From Cannabis sativa (lineage: Eukaryota > Streptophyta > Magnoliopsida > Rosales > Cannabaceae): a DNA stretch of 64,000 nt. The notes under the pieces are model-generated. The model was not told the DNA's origin. It was given only the letters and a program-made list of their open reading frames with translations, and searched no databases. The translations under genes were made by a program, and so were the position numbers. The stretch is from positions 42,775,686-42,839,685 of the forward strand of contig NC_083604.1 of the NCBI RefSeq assembly GCF_029168945.1, read 5' to 3'. Position 1 is the stretch's first letter; each line of letters begins with the position of its first letter. This document shows positions 48,067-58,312 of the stretch, in pieces.

Positions 48067-49288
48067 TGCATCGCATCCCTTGTCATTACCATAGTTCACT
48101 TGTAGTTGTCACTATTGTATTTCCCAAATCTATATCTTAATCTTAAATTTTATCTCGAATTTTAAACATTTTTTTTTTTTATATTTTTAAGGCATTGGAG
48201 AGAATTCATTAATTTGTTCTGTTATTATTAATTAATATGTTTTAAAAAAATGATTATTATTTTTTAATATCTTAATTAAAAAAAGAAAAAATATAAAAAG
48301 TGTGATATTTTAATTATGAGAAATGCTAAAAGGCAACCCTCCTTGGTATCATACCACTATTGGTGTAATTAAGTAGCAGGTCCCATATAACTTTAAAAAA
48401 TAAAATTTAGGGAATATCGCTAACCAATCATAGGGTGCCACTTATGAAAGGTGTTGGGCAATTGAAATATTATTTCAAGTATCACGTACAACTGATTTTT
48501 TTATTATTATTATTATATCTTAGTTTTTTTTAAGAAAAGACAAAAACGTACACATTAGAGTTATTATTTTTATATTATTATAATATTTTTTTTTTTGAAA
48601 AAAAAGCCAAAAACGTTAAGGTATATATATTGATTGATGTTTTATATTTGTATATAATCGAAATTTACGATTATTATATTTGATTTAAGTTTTAATATTT
48701 TTTTTGAAAGTTATTTTTTATTTTTTAACTTTTTTTTTAATATTTTATGTTTTTATAGAAAAAATATTAAAATAATAGTAAAATATCAATTTGTAAATTT
48801 ATACTTTTTTATAGAAAAATTATTAAAATAATAGTAAAATATGAATTTGTAGATTTATGTTTTAATAAAATATTAAAATTGAGAGAATTAAGGAGAGAAG
48901 AGAAAAATAATTTTGGAGTGATTTTAGAATGTCATATCACCGTCTCATACTTCTCCTCCTTTATATATATATATATATTGATAGGTGGCAAAACGTGTGT
49001 CGTGTTCATATCATATATTATTTGACATGCTTTTATATTTTGTTTCAGGTGTGTCGATCTGCGTCTAATTATCTCGACCCTAACCTGACTTGTAACAATT
49101 GTGTTGTGTTCGTATTGACCCACTTTGATCTGGTTTACTATTACTGAAGTAAGAGTTGTAGAAAAAAATTAGAGTTATATTAGAAAACTTATATATATAA
49201 TTAGATTTTTTTTTTAAATATTATCAATTTCTTTTAAAGATAATTATTTTTTTTTTTTTAACTCAACAATAAATCATTAAATATCTCA
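48067..49288. other. AT-rich intergenic DNA
   Basis: Contains A/T runs and short TA repeats (48961-48980). Nothing supported as gene or complete transposon. Confidence 0.5.
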
Positions 49289-49710
49289 TGGTATTAGAGC
49301 CATAATTCATACTATCCTATGGACGAGTGTCTACTTTACACTATGGCTAACTTCGATGAATCCTCAAGCTCACTCACTGTTCTTCTTTCAGCCCCTCTTG
49401 CACTAACACCCTCTCCTACGTGTAGAAAATTGACTTCAAATAAGTTAGATTTCCTTTAAGAGCTTTCTTATGTTTGAGATAAAAATTAAATTACCTCAGC
49501 TTCTCTTCCTCATTCAATCCATATCAACCTTTCACTAAGACACCTTCCTCCTTTACTAGATCCATTAAAGCACTTATTAAAGCATCCTTCAAAACTCCAA
49601 AAGAATACATTCAAGCCTCCAAATTCAGCCAGTGCCAACTTGCACAAACACCAGAAGTTTAATTTGTGACTCTTGAAATTCCACAATGAATGACACAGGG
49701 TTATACTTGC
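49289..49710 (+). mobile_element. Copia leader/gag remnant (plus strand)
   Basis: CATGGTATTAGAGCCATAA (49288-49306) is a one-base variant of the Copia initiator-Met primer site TGGTATCAGAGCC, followed by an ATG at 49343 and Ser/Thr/Pro-rich codons typical of Copia gag starts. Interrupted by stops; cut by the LTR fragment at 49711. Confidence 0.5.
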
Positions 49711-50294
49711 TGGGTTTTGTGCCCTAAATAAAACCCATTTCAATATAATCAAATTTACTAATAAAGATCAGAAATCACATTTTATGTTGCATGATTCACA
49801 TGATTTATTTCATGATTATATTTAATGTATAAATTCTATTAAGTCCATAACATATGTATTTGTTAATGATTATAGTGTTGTCAGTACAGTGGAATATAAT
49901 CTTGATTATATGTTCGAAAGTTTAATTCCTTGATTTGTCAGTTCACTGGATTTAGACTGGCATGATAATCAGCGATAGGTATACTTACACCTTGGATAAG
50001 TGTTATGTCCTTTCCAGGGCATTGGCAAAGTTTACCGGTGTCAGATGTATGGAGTATACAATGGAAGGGACCGATATTGAACTTTGATTAGATATGATAA
50101 ATTTACCGTAATATCTATTCAATTCAATATCACCTAGTTGATCCTAGATCAAATGATCTTAATCCTGATATGGTTAGGTTCGATCTCAAGAGTATTATAC
50201 ATGTTCTTTGATTTGTTAGTTAAGCCTACTTTTTGGTCAGGGTGATACGTACATTTTGGGAACATGATAGTACAATTGAGTGGGAGCGCTAACA
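49711..50294 (+). mobile_element. Truncated Copia LTR, same family as 14042-15535
   Basis: Starts TGCTGGGTTTTGTGCCCTAAA and follows the 14042 LTR fragment closely for about 580 bases through the GGGAACATGATAGTACAATTGAGTGGGAGCGC segment, then changes abruptly at about 50295 into gypsy gag sequence. Confidence 0.82.
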
Positions 50295-50657
50295 TCCAAT
50301 AGGCTTCATCGATAGATAGTTGGTAGAAATTGGTGGTACCATCTCCTCCTTCTACCCATTCTCTTGTGCTTAGATGCAACCTATTTAGGAAGACTTCAAG
50401 TACACACAACCATAGTTAGGAAACCATATTAGCAAATCCTTGTATCTCCATAATACTCTATGTAAAGGCTCCGAGTCATGTTAAATGAAATTAGTGAGAA
50501 CTTGTTGATGAGACATCTTAAGTACCTTGTAAGAAAAACTCAAACAAAACAAGCAAATGTAAAAGCAAACAAGAAAAATAAAAGACCAAATTGAAAAGCA
50601 AATGATTTTAACAAGAAAAATTCTTTAAATCAATCCCCGGCAACGACGCCAAAAACT
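50295..50657 (-). pseudogene. Gypsy (Athila/Tat type) primer site and gag start
   Basis: On the minus strand, just inside the LTR, TTTTTGGCGTCGTTGCCGGGGA (50654-50633) is the primer site typical of Athila/Tat gypsy elements, with one change from GGCGCC. It is followed by a leader and a gag fragment with SEPLHRV..RYKDLL, then LHLSTREWVEGGDGTT and IDEAYWM, matching the Retrotrans_gag pattern. Stops interrupt it and it ends at the junction at 50295. Confidence 0.78.
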
Positions 50658-52048
50658 TGTTGTGCAAAAATTAGATATACGCAAGTGCATGTAGTCACAA
50701 ACAAGTAATACAATGATAAGTAAAAGAGTATCGTCTCCACAGGGATTGATTAGAAATTAATTATGCAGATATCAATACTAAAAAATTTAGGTAAAACAAA
50801 CAAGAAGTGATGATGATTTGAACTAGGCTAAAAACTAAACAATAAAATAAATAAAATGAGAAAGGAAAATGAACAAAATGATGAGCTAGAACAATCAAAT
50901 CCACTTAGAATGCAAATTCAATGTAAATGTCATAGAGGAATGCATTAGTAATTAAATTTTGTTACCGAAAATATAAATGAACATATGATTTTCCAAACCT
51001 ATATGTTATGGGCTCTCAAGATTAAATTAACATATTCCTATGCAAAATTAGACCTAGAGAACACAAATTAAGTACCAATTTCCCATGGGTCATACAAGGT
51101 AAATAGCATATTCCTATACCATCTATAAATCACACTTTTCTAAGGTGATAATCTTACATTAATCAAGTATTTCCACTAATCTTATTTTTTCCAAAATCAA
51201 GATTAGCTAACAACCTACAATTAGTGATCAAGCAAAAGTAGGTAGACAAACATTAGACATTCTTGAATGAACAAAACTTTCTTACTAAAAACATTCATAA
51301 AACATCAACAAAATTCACAATCCAATGTTCATTAAAATTTCTAACTAAAAGAAATTAGTTCATGCTCAAAAACATAAAAATACCCAAAATAAAAACAAAG
51401 AAGTATAAAAATGAAATACAAAAGATTAAAGGAGTAGAAGAAATTATGTGGATGGCTCCTCCTTCTTCCTTCTTCCTTGTGCACTCCTTTTCTTCTTCTT
51501 CTTCTTCTTTTTCTTCATTCCTCTAGGTATTTTCAAAAATGGTGGCTGCCAAGAAATGTGTTCCTCCTTTTTTTTTTTGGTATATTCGAGGCTAGGTTAT
51601 ATTGCCCCCTTTTTCACCAACATATCTTTCATAAAAATCTATTCCTCATGTGCCCTAGGAATTTTCTAGAGACTTCCTCACAAATTAGCCACAATCCACA
51701 TGTATTCATGCCACCTCAACTATTTTTGCCACATCAATTAATGAATTGCCACATCATCTTTTTCTACAATAGTTTCAACAATCAACCATACTACTTTTGC
51801 TGCAGCAAAGTTCCTGCAAAACTTCAGCAAAACCTTGCACTTTCTCTATTAAGCCAATTTCTTTACCAAAACCCAAATAAAACTTAATAATTTCTACTAA
51901 CAACTCCAAATTACCCAAAAGAACATAAAAATACAAAATAACATATATTCTCACAAAATGGAAGGAAAAGAACTAAATATAAGTTAAATAAACACACAAA
52001 TTAAGCTAAAAAAAACATGACAAATAACTCTTTATTCAAGAGTTATCA
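50658..52048 (-). mobile_element. Gypsy LTR (5' LTR of an Athila/Tat-type element)
   Basis: On the minus strand it starts TGATAACTCTTGAATAAAGAG (52048 downward) and ends GCACAACA at 50658, next to the primer site, so this is a 1,391-bp 5' LTR. No second LTR is present. It interrupts the pararetrovirus-like region at its right side. Confidence 0.78.
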
Positions 52049-53650
52049 GTAACCAAGTCCACTAGGAAGAATGCGCAAACTCTTCTTCTTTGTGTAAAAA
52101 TCAAAGCTGACAATCAAGTCTTTTCAGGTAATTTGATCCAATGACCCTGTGAGTAATAGAACACCCTGGGAAGAACTGTAACGAATCAGTTTGCTGCAAA
52201 AAAGTACTTCCATTTGCAGCATGAAAGTATTGTTTATCTTTTCTCTAATATTCTTTAAGAAGAAATTAGGGTTCATTATTGTGTATGATGCTCCCGTGTC
52301 GAAAAATGCTACCACTTTTATTAACTTGACATATTTTGTTGGAAGAACTTGCACAATGATGACAAGGGATGGTTGCATCGTGTGAACCGTAGACATTTGA
52401 TAACATTCAAGAGTGTCTGAATCACTCCATTGTTCGAATGCACAAAGAGATTTTGAGTTAAATTCATCATCTATGGAGAATATTGACTCTATGTCATTTT
52501 CCTCAAGAGACATCACAGTCGTTTGTTGGATATCTGAGAGAAGCTTGACTGTTTTTCCTTTAAGGAATCATTTTGCATAATGACCCTTTTTTGCACATAC
52601 ATAGCATCGATAAGATTTTTTCCAAAAGTCGCGCTTCCTTTGCAAAAATTTTATTTTGCGCCCTTTGTGCTTTGAGAACTTGAACGTCTTGAACTTATTT
52701 CTATTCTTTGGGTTTTTGCAAGAACACGAAGATTCAGAAGGACATTTGATGAGTAAATCTCGTCTGCTACAAACTTTGCCTAGTTTTTTGGATCACTTCA
52801 TAATTTCCTAGAGAAATTTCTTTTGGGAGCACATTTTTTCAAAGGTCTTTAAGACTAGCTGGAAAATTTCTCCAATTGTAGAATCAGGTAGCCTTTTTCC
52901 CAATCTAGAGAGTAGATTGAAAGTTTCTTCTCCAAGTGGCTCTAGAATAGAGGAAAGTATGGCTTACTCTAGATTTGGATCATCAATGCCACCTATTTGG
53001 TAGAATCATTGAGTCATTCTTTTATAATGCTTTTCCAAGTCTCTTTTATCCATTGAACAAAACTTGAGCTTGAAAAACTCTACCCAGAGTCTTTCAGTTA
53101 CTTGTGTGTTTTGGCCACAAAACTAGACATGGAGATAGCTTAAGGCATTTGCGACAGATGAGAGTTGCAAGAAAGTCATTTTTCTGTATTAGCCTAGCCT
53201 AAGCTTGTCCACTAATCTTGCAAAGTTCCAGTGAATCTTAAGACAAAATTCAAGAGGATCGTCCCCCGTCTGTGCCTGTGGTTTTTGTGTTCCCAGGCTA
53301 AGCCAAGCTTGGAATTCTTGGAATCTTTCTCGCCACTTAGATGGGAGAATGTCATCAACAGTAAAAGTTTGAAATTTGGAATATTCTCTTTTGATGATGA
53401 TTGGATTCTGGTTTTATTGTAGCTGCTTGTTCTTCTTCACTTTTGTCTTCACTTTTGACAATAGGCTCGGTTTGGGAATATGATTCTTTTGCAAATTGGG
53501 CCATAAAATAAGGCGGTATGTCATCTTCACTAGTATTTGAATCTTGAGACCAAGTTTCAAAAGTCTCTTCTTGGTCAAAAGAAGATGACTGATTTATTTC
53601 ATTGTCGAGTTCTTCATCTATTTGATGGATCATTGCAGAAATATGATTAG
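52049..53650 (-). pseudogene. Pararetrovirus-like (Caulimoviridae-like) capsid and protease remnant
   Basis: Reading from the right on the minus strand: an acidic segment (53640-53355), a capsid-like helical region with several stops (about 53340-52800), a Lys/Arg-rich stretch ending in a zinc-knuckle RCYVCAKKGHYAK whose last Cys is lost to a stop (about 52580), and an aspartic protease with the FFDTGAS active site (about 52300). The order capsid, CCHC knuckle, protease and the motif style resemble endogenous plant pararetroviruses; an LTR-retroelement gag-pro is the alternative. Many stops and both ends missing: an inactive fossil. Confidence 0.6.
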
Positions 53651-54990
53651 TGGGATGTTGATGATCAACAAAACTAGTAGGTTGTGTCATGTAAATTTCT
53701 CTTTGAAGATCCCCATTCAAAAAGGCATTGCTAACATCTAATTGCCTCACTATCCACCCTTTTGTTACTGCGAAAGTGAGCATAATTCTGATGGTAATAG
53801 GCTTTACAACTGGACTGGAAGTTTCACTAAAATTAAAACCAGCTTGTTGGTGAAATCCTTTAGCAACTAATCTGGCCTTATATTAACTAATGGACCCATT
53901 TGGATTCTCTTTAATCCTATAGACCTATTTTCACCCTATTGGAAATCTATTGTCAGGTAGATACACCAAAATCCAAGTCTTATTTCTTTTCAAGGCTTGA
54001 ATTTCAGTATCCATTCCAAGTGACCATTATGGATCCTTGAGTGCGGACTTATTAGAGGCAGAGGTAAGAGCTTAGCTCTAGTCTGCATTTGATGATTGTT
54101 AACACAAGGCTCAGATGGTGGTGCAACAGTCTGTGTAGAAGTAGAAGTTGGAATAGCATTTGGAAAGACACCTAAAGACACTGCATTTTTAGAAATTGGT
54201 GCTGGTCATGGCTCAACATGAGGAGGTTCTTGTGGACAAACTAAGGAAGGACATGCATGATTGTTGTTAGTAATAACATGTGCATTAAAAGTAGTAGAGA
54301 CATGAGCAATATCAGAAGAGATTGGTCCAGTGTCAGATTGAGATGAACTGCTTGGAGTGTCCTCATTAGTTGGGATATAATCAGGAAAATTTACAAGGGG
54401 TTTATAACTCAGGTTTGAGAAATATGCTGAAGGACAACTGATGGAGAAGCTTTAGAGAAGATAGTGGACTACATAAGAGGGGAAGGGACGTGAGAAGTGG
54501 TAAAGCAATAAGGAAATTAGTTTCATCAAACAAAATATCCCTAGAAATGTAAATCCTTCCATCCTTAGCCAAGCATTTGTAGCCTTTATGTGCTAAGTTG
54601 TACCCTATAAAAGGGCATGGTTGAGACCTAAACTACAGCTTGATCAATTGTAAGGTCTGACATTTGGATAGCATAGACAACCAAGCACTTTAAGAACAGA
54701 GTAATCTTGTGGTGAGCAGAGCAACACTTCAAGAGGAAATAGATATTTGAGTTGTGGGTTAGGCGTTCTATTACTTAGAAAAACTATAGCCCTATATGCT
54801 TTATTCCAAAATTTAAAAGAAAGTGATGCTTGAGCTAACAGTGTGAGGGGATCCATAAATCCACTCCGTTCCTCGAGTGAGGGGATCCATAAATCCACTT
54901 TTAGAGTGTTATGCTTCCAAAAGTCTCTGGTCATATCTGCATAGGCCACATGTGGCTCCTGATATAAAGGGCACATACTGTATGCTATCC
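53646..54990 (-). pseudogene. Copia integrase / reverse transcriptase remnant
   Basis: On the minus strand: the integrase end (LTLLAQASLSFKFW and VLKVLGCLCYPNVRPYN, 54860-54644), a linker with HQMQTRAK (about 54090), and the RVT_2 entry with [13 protein letters not shown] and [13 protein letters not shown] (about 53860-53700). Several stops interrupt it. A 23-bp direct duplication (54843-54865 and 54877-54899) disrupts the integrase end. The left edge at about 53646 runs in frame into the pararetrovirus-like segment. Confidence 0.85.
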
Positions 54991-55179
54991 CCTCCCCTCT
55001 ATAAACTTGGTAAAATAGATTTCTTACAAAGCAAGTTAAACATAGAAATTTGGATACACATTACTCTAACAAAAGATGCACACACATTTTCTAAATTCTT
55101 GTATATAAAAACGTAACCAGTGCCTATCACATCACAACTAGACAAGACCAGTCAGAAACAGGTTACACCCTTTCTCTAA

Positions 55180-55836
55180 GCCAAACCATTAGGCCCTTAG
55201 GAAAATAAATGGTGTTAGCAATATATTCCCTGTATTAGTGAGATTAATGAGGATTAACTCCTTACTCGGCCTAGTTAATCTAGCCCATATATCGTTGTCT
55301 ATAAATATGATCAATTATAACTTGTAAATATATCCCAGATTTCAAAAACATAAATACTGCCAAAATCACTCTATAACTTTATCGTTGTAAAAGTTTAAAT
55401 TCTAATACAATAAATTTGTGAACTAAGATTTTATTAAAAATTTTAACCATGTAAAATTAGTATGTGTTGTCCATTTTCATATTCATTCTCTCTTCTCCGA
55501 TTTCTAATTTTTAATTTTGTAGAAACCCCAATCAATATTTTAGTATTTTCATTGAGAGTTTGAAGAGAAAATTTTTCATTTACAAGCCACATCTAATAGT
55601 GTCTCACCCTTTGGCCCTAAAAATAGATCACTCCATCTAACAGATAATATCCACGTACCCGCGAGAGGCACTGATGTACCACCGCCAACAACTGGAGAAG
55701 ATGAGATCAATGATGAATACATCTATAAAGGTAACAAATATGGAGGATATAACTATGACTAGGGGGAATGTTATGAAGAACAAGAGAACGAAGAGTCCTT
55801 CACTCCCACGCCGCAAGTCATCAACTTGAGAAACTA
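55180..55836 (+). mobile_element. Gypsy-like LTR end and gag start, decayed
   Basis: A TATA-like CTATAAATATG (about 55299) is followed by a leader and, from about 55590, a basic, Arg/Ser/Met-rich stretch resembling a gypsy gag N-terminus (LEKMRS, TRGNVMKNKRT). After the GC-rich insert a similar composition resumes at about 57160-57410. No intact frame; identification is tentative. Confidence 0.4.
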
Positions 55837-57160
55837 AGGGGTTGTTTGGCTTCATAACTTAAAAACTATTTTTTTGTTTTAAAAAATAAAAAACAGTTTT
55901 TAAAGACTAATAGGAACCAATCTTTTAAAAAATTGAGTTTTAAAAAACTAGAAAACCTGAAAATATTGTTTTCAATTTCCAAAAACAATTTTTTTGTCTA
56001 AAATATTATATTTTACATTTTTGCTAACATTCTCGGACGCTAGGCCCGGAACCAGATCCGAACTCGGACCCGAACTCGGACCCCGAACTCAGAACTGGAC
56101 TCCGGACCCCAAATCCAAAACCCCAGACTCGACCCGGACCCGGACCCCGACCCCAAACCCCAACCCTGGACGCAGACCCAAACCTTGAACCCTGAACGCT
56201 AGACCCCGGACTCGAACCCCGACCCCAAAACAAACCTGGACCCAAACCTGGACCCGAACCCAAACTTGGACCCGACTTAGATCCAAATCCTGACCCCGAA
56301 CCCCAGCCCAGACCTTGGACCCTAGACAACGGACCCAGAGCCGAACCTAGACCTCAGACCCGGACCCCCGACCCCGACCCTGGACCTCAAACCCAGATGC
56401 AGACCCAGACTATAGACCACAAACCCTGACCCCAACCCCAACCCGAACTCAAACGCAGACCCCAACCCGAACCCGGACCCCGACCCTCACCCTGACCCGA
56501 ACTCGGACACGGACTCCAACCTGAACCCGAACCCCGACTTGGACTCGGATCTTGAACCCCGACCTGGACCCAAAGCCCAGACCAAGACTCAAACCCAAAC
56601 TCCAGACACAGACCCCGACTTAGGCCCAAACCTGAATCCCAAACCCAGATCCTGGACCCAAACCTAGACGTCAGACCCCGGACCCGAATGCCAGACCCCG
56701 ATCCTGACCCAGATGCCGAACCTCGACCCGGACCCCAGACCTCGGACCCCGAACCCAGACCTGACCAAGGACCTCAGACCTAGCCCCGGGTTTTGGATCC
56801 AAATTCGGGTTCGGGTTCAGGGTCCGGGGTCGAGGTCCGAGTCTGGGGTCCAAGTCTAGGTCTGAGGTCCGTAGTTGGGGTCTGGGTCCGAGGTTCGAGT
56901 CCAGGGCCCAGAGTATGGTGTTTGGGTTCGAGTTCAGGCTAGGGTCTAAGTTCGGGTCGAGATCGGGGTAGGATGGGTTCATGTCATGGTATGGTGTAGA
57001 ATATTGAATTTTATTTTAGTAAGAAAAAAATTTAAAATAATTTTAAAAAACTTGTACCAAACACTATTAAATTTTTCAAATGACAATTTTTTTTTTTCTA
57101 TCCTCACTTTTAAAAACACAATTCTGGAAAATGAAAAGTAAAAACACAGTCTAACTGCCT
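55837..57160. mobile_element. MITE-like element carrying a GC-rich inverted array
   Basis: The left part (TAAGGGGTTGTTTGGCTTCATAACTTAAAAACTATTTT) and the right part (ACCAAACACTATTAAATTTTTC, GAAAATGAAAAGTAAAAACACAG) have the wording of a common plant MITE with GTTTGG-type ends and CAGTTTTTAAA interiors. The right terminus and target duplication are unclear. Its core is the hexamer array at 56035-56960. Confidence 0.5.
56035..56960. repeat. GACCCN-type hexamer array with strand-polarity switch
   Basis: From 56040 to about 56775 the plus strand repeats variants of CCCGAACCCGGA/GACCCAAACC in 6-bp phase; from about 56785 to 56960 the same units appear inverted (GGGTTCGGGTTCAGGGTCCGGGG). The switch lies around CCCCGGGTTTTGGATCC (56777-56793). 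Gly/Ser- or Pro/Asp-rich open frames on both strands here are repeat translations. Confidence 0.92.
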
Positions 57161-58051
57161 TCAAGTGGCTACTCGATAGACGGAGTTAGCCACTCAAAAG
57201 GACACCTTCAAGATTACAAGAAGTAGTTCGAGCAATACATGCTGCCTTCACCACCCAAGGACTTGAGATAGACCTACAAGCCAACCCTCCGCGATGCTCC
57301 CACCTCATGATAACCAACCTCCGAGTGCAACTACATATAGACCCGAAAAGATCCTAGAGAACAGTGAGAACCGTTGAGTTCCCCATAGACAACCTCCACA
57401 AGGGGTTCTCATTTCTCTACACAAACAAAAAAAAAAAAACAAAATAACTCATTTTCTAATTAACAATATCAATTACTATACCACTACCATGTACAATTAT
57501 ACATTAGCCCACTATTTCACTACTCCTTAACACTAACTTCAGTTCTCCATATTATCTACTACCAAACCAAATTAACACAAAAGATTAATATCCCAAACTC
57601 ATAAACCATAATTATTTATTATCATATTAGTTAGAAGGATGTGGATAACATTGTAGTTATGACGCATGGCGACAGCCCTTGTACACTAGAAACAAATTAC
57701 ACATCACAATCTAATCTGATAATACAGGTCAAGGATTATAACTATTGCAAATCCACCTTTTCGAACTTTTATGCCCAGAAAACCAAGCACCAATATTATA
57801 AGTCATATCAGTAAGTTAATTCAAACCATTTCAATGTTGGATTGAATTTGAACATTAATACAAGAAATCATAGGCATAAGGAGTCTTAATTCAGGAACCT
57901 TGTTTTGGAACATGTTTGGACACTGTAAACTGTACAGAAAACAATGAAATTAACTTTTTCTGATAATCTGGTTCCCAATCTCAAGATCAAGAGAGAAAGA
58001 GAGAAGTTAGTTTGCTTCTCTCAATGACAACAATAGCTTTTTGATGAGTTC
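57161..58051. other. Gag-like remnant and intergenic DNA
   Basis: 57161-57415 may continue the decayed gag of the preceding element; the rest is intergenic and the likely 3' untranslated region of the DUF3511 gene. Nothing else recognised. Confidence 0.4.
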
Positions 58052-58312
58052 TTACTCATCATAGTAAGTGCCGACAAACTTGCTCTTGATCCATTTGAAG
58101 CTATTGCGCAAAGAGGACTTGAGCTTACCTTCTGTTGCATACATGTTATAAGCTGCAACCCTCTTCCTCCTCTTCATCTCAGGATTACTAGAGGAAGTAG
58201 CCAAGTCATCGTCACCATTAAAGCTGTAAGACTTGGACCGTTCCTCGAAATCGAACCGGGCATCTCCATGAAGATTGGAGTAGTGGCTTGGCAATGATTT
58301 GCTTCTGTCCAT
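58052..58312 (-). CDS. DUF3511 domain protein (86 aa)
   Basis: Single-exon gene from ATG at 58312 to TAA at 58052. The first half is Ser/Asp-rich (MDRSKSLPSHYSNLHG, then FEERSKSYSFNGDDDL). The second half is the plant DUF3511 signature: KRRKRVAAYNMYATEGKLK followed by SSLRNSFKWIKSKFVG. Length and layout (about 85-110 aa, one exon, domain at the C-terminus) fit the family, whose members have no assigned biochemical function. The basic KRRKR run could direct it to the nucleus (inference). It stands alone among transposon fragments, with the nearest gene far away. The 350 bp upstream are AT-rich with a TATATATAAATATATATATGG stretch near 58650. The reading frame is intact with no sign of decay. 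Confidence 0.9.
   Translation of the reverse strand: MDRSKSLPSHYSNLHGDARFDFEERSKSYSFNGDDDLATSSSNPEMKRRKRVAAYNMYATEGKLKSSLRNSFKWIKSKFVGTYYDE

Noticed and set aside
56024..56982. Gly/Ser- and Pro/Asp-rich open frames on both strands
   Set aside because: Products of the GC hexamer array, whose 6-bp period avoids stops; no start context or homology.
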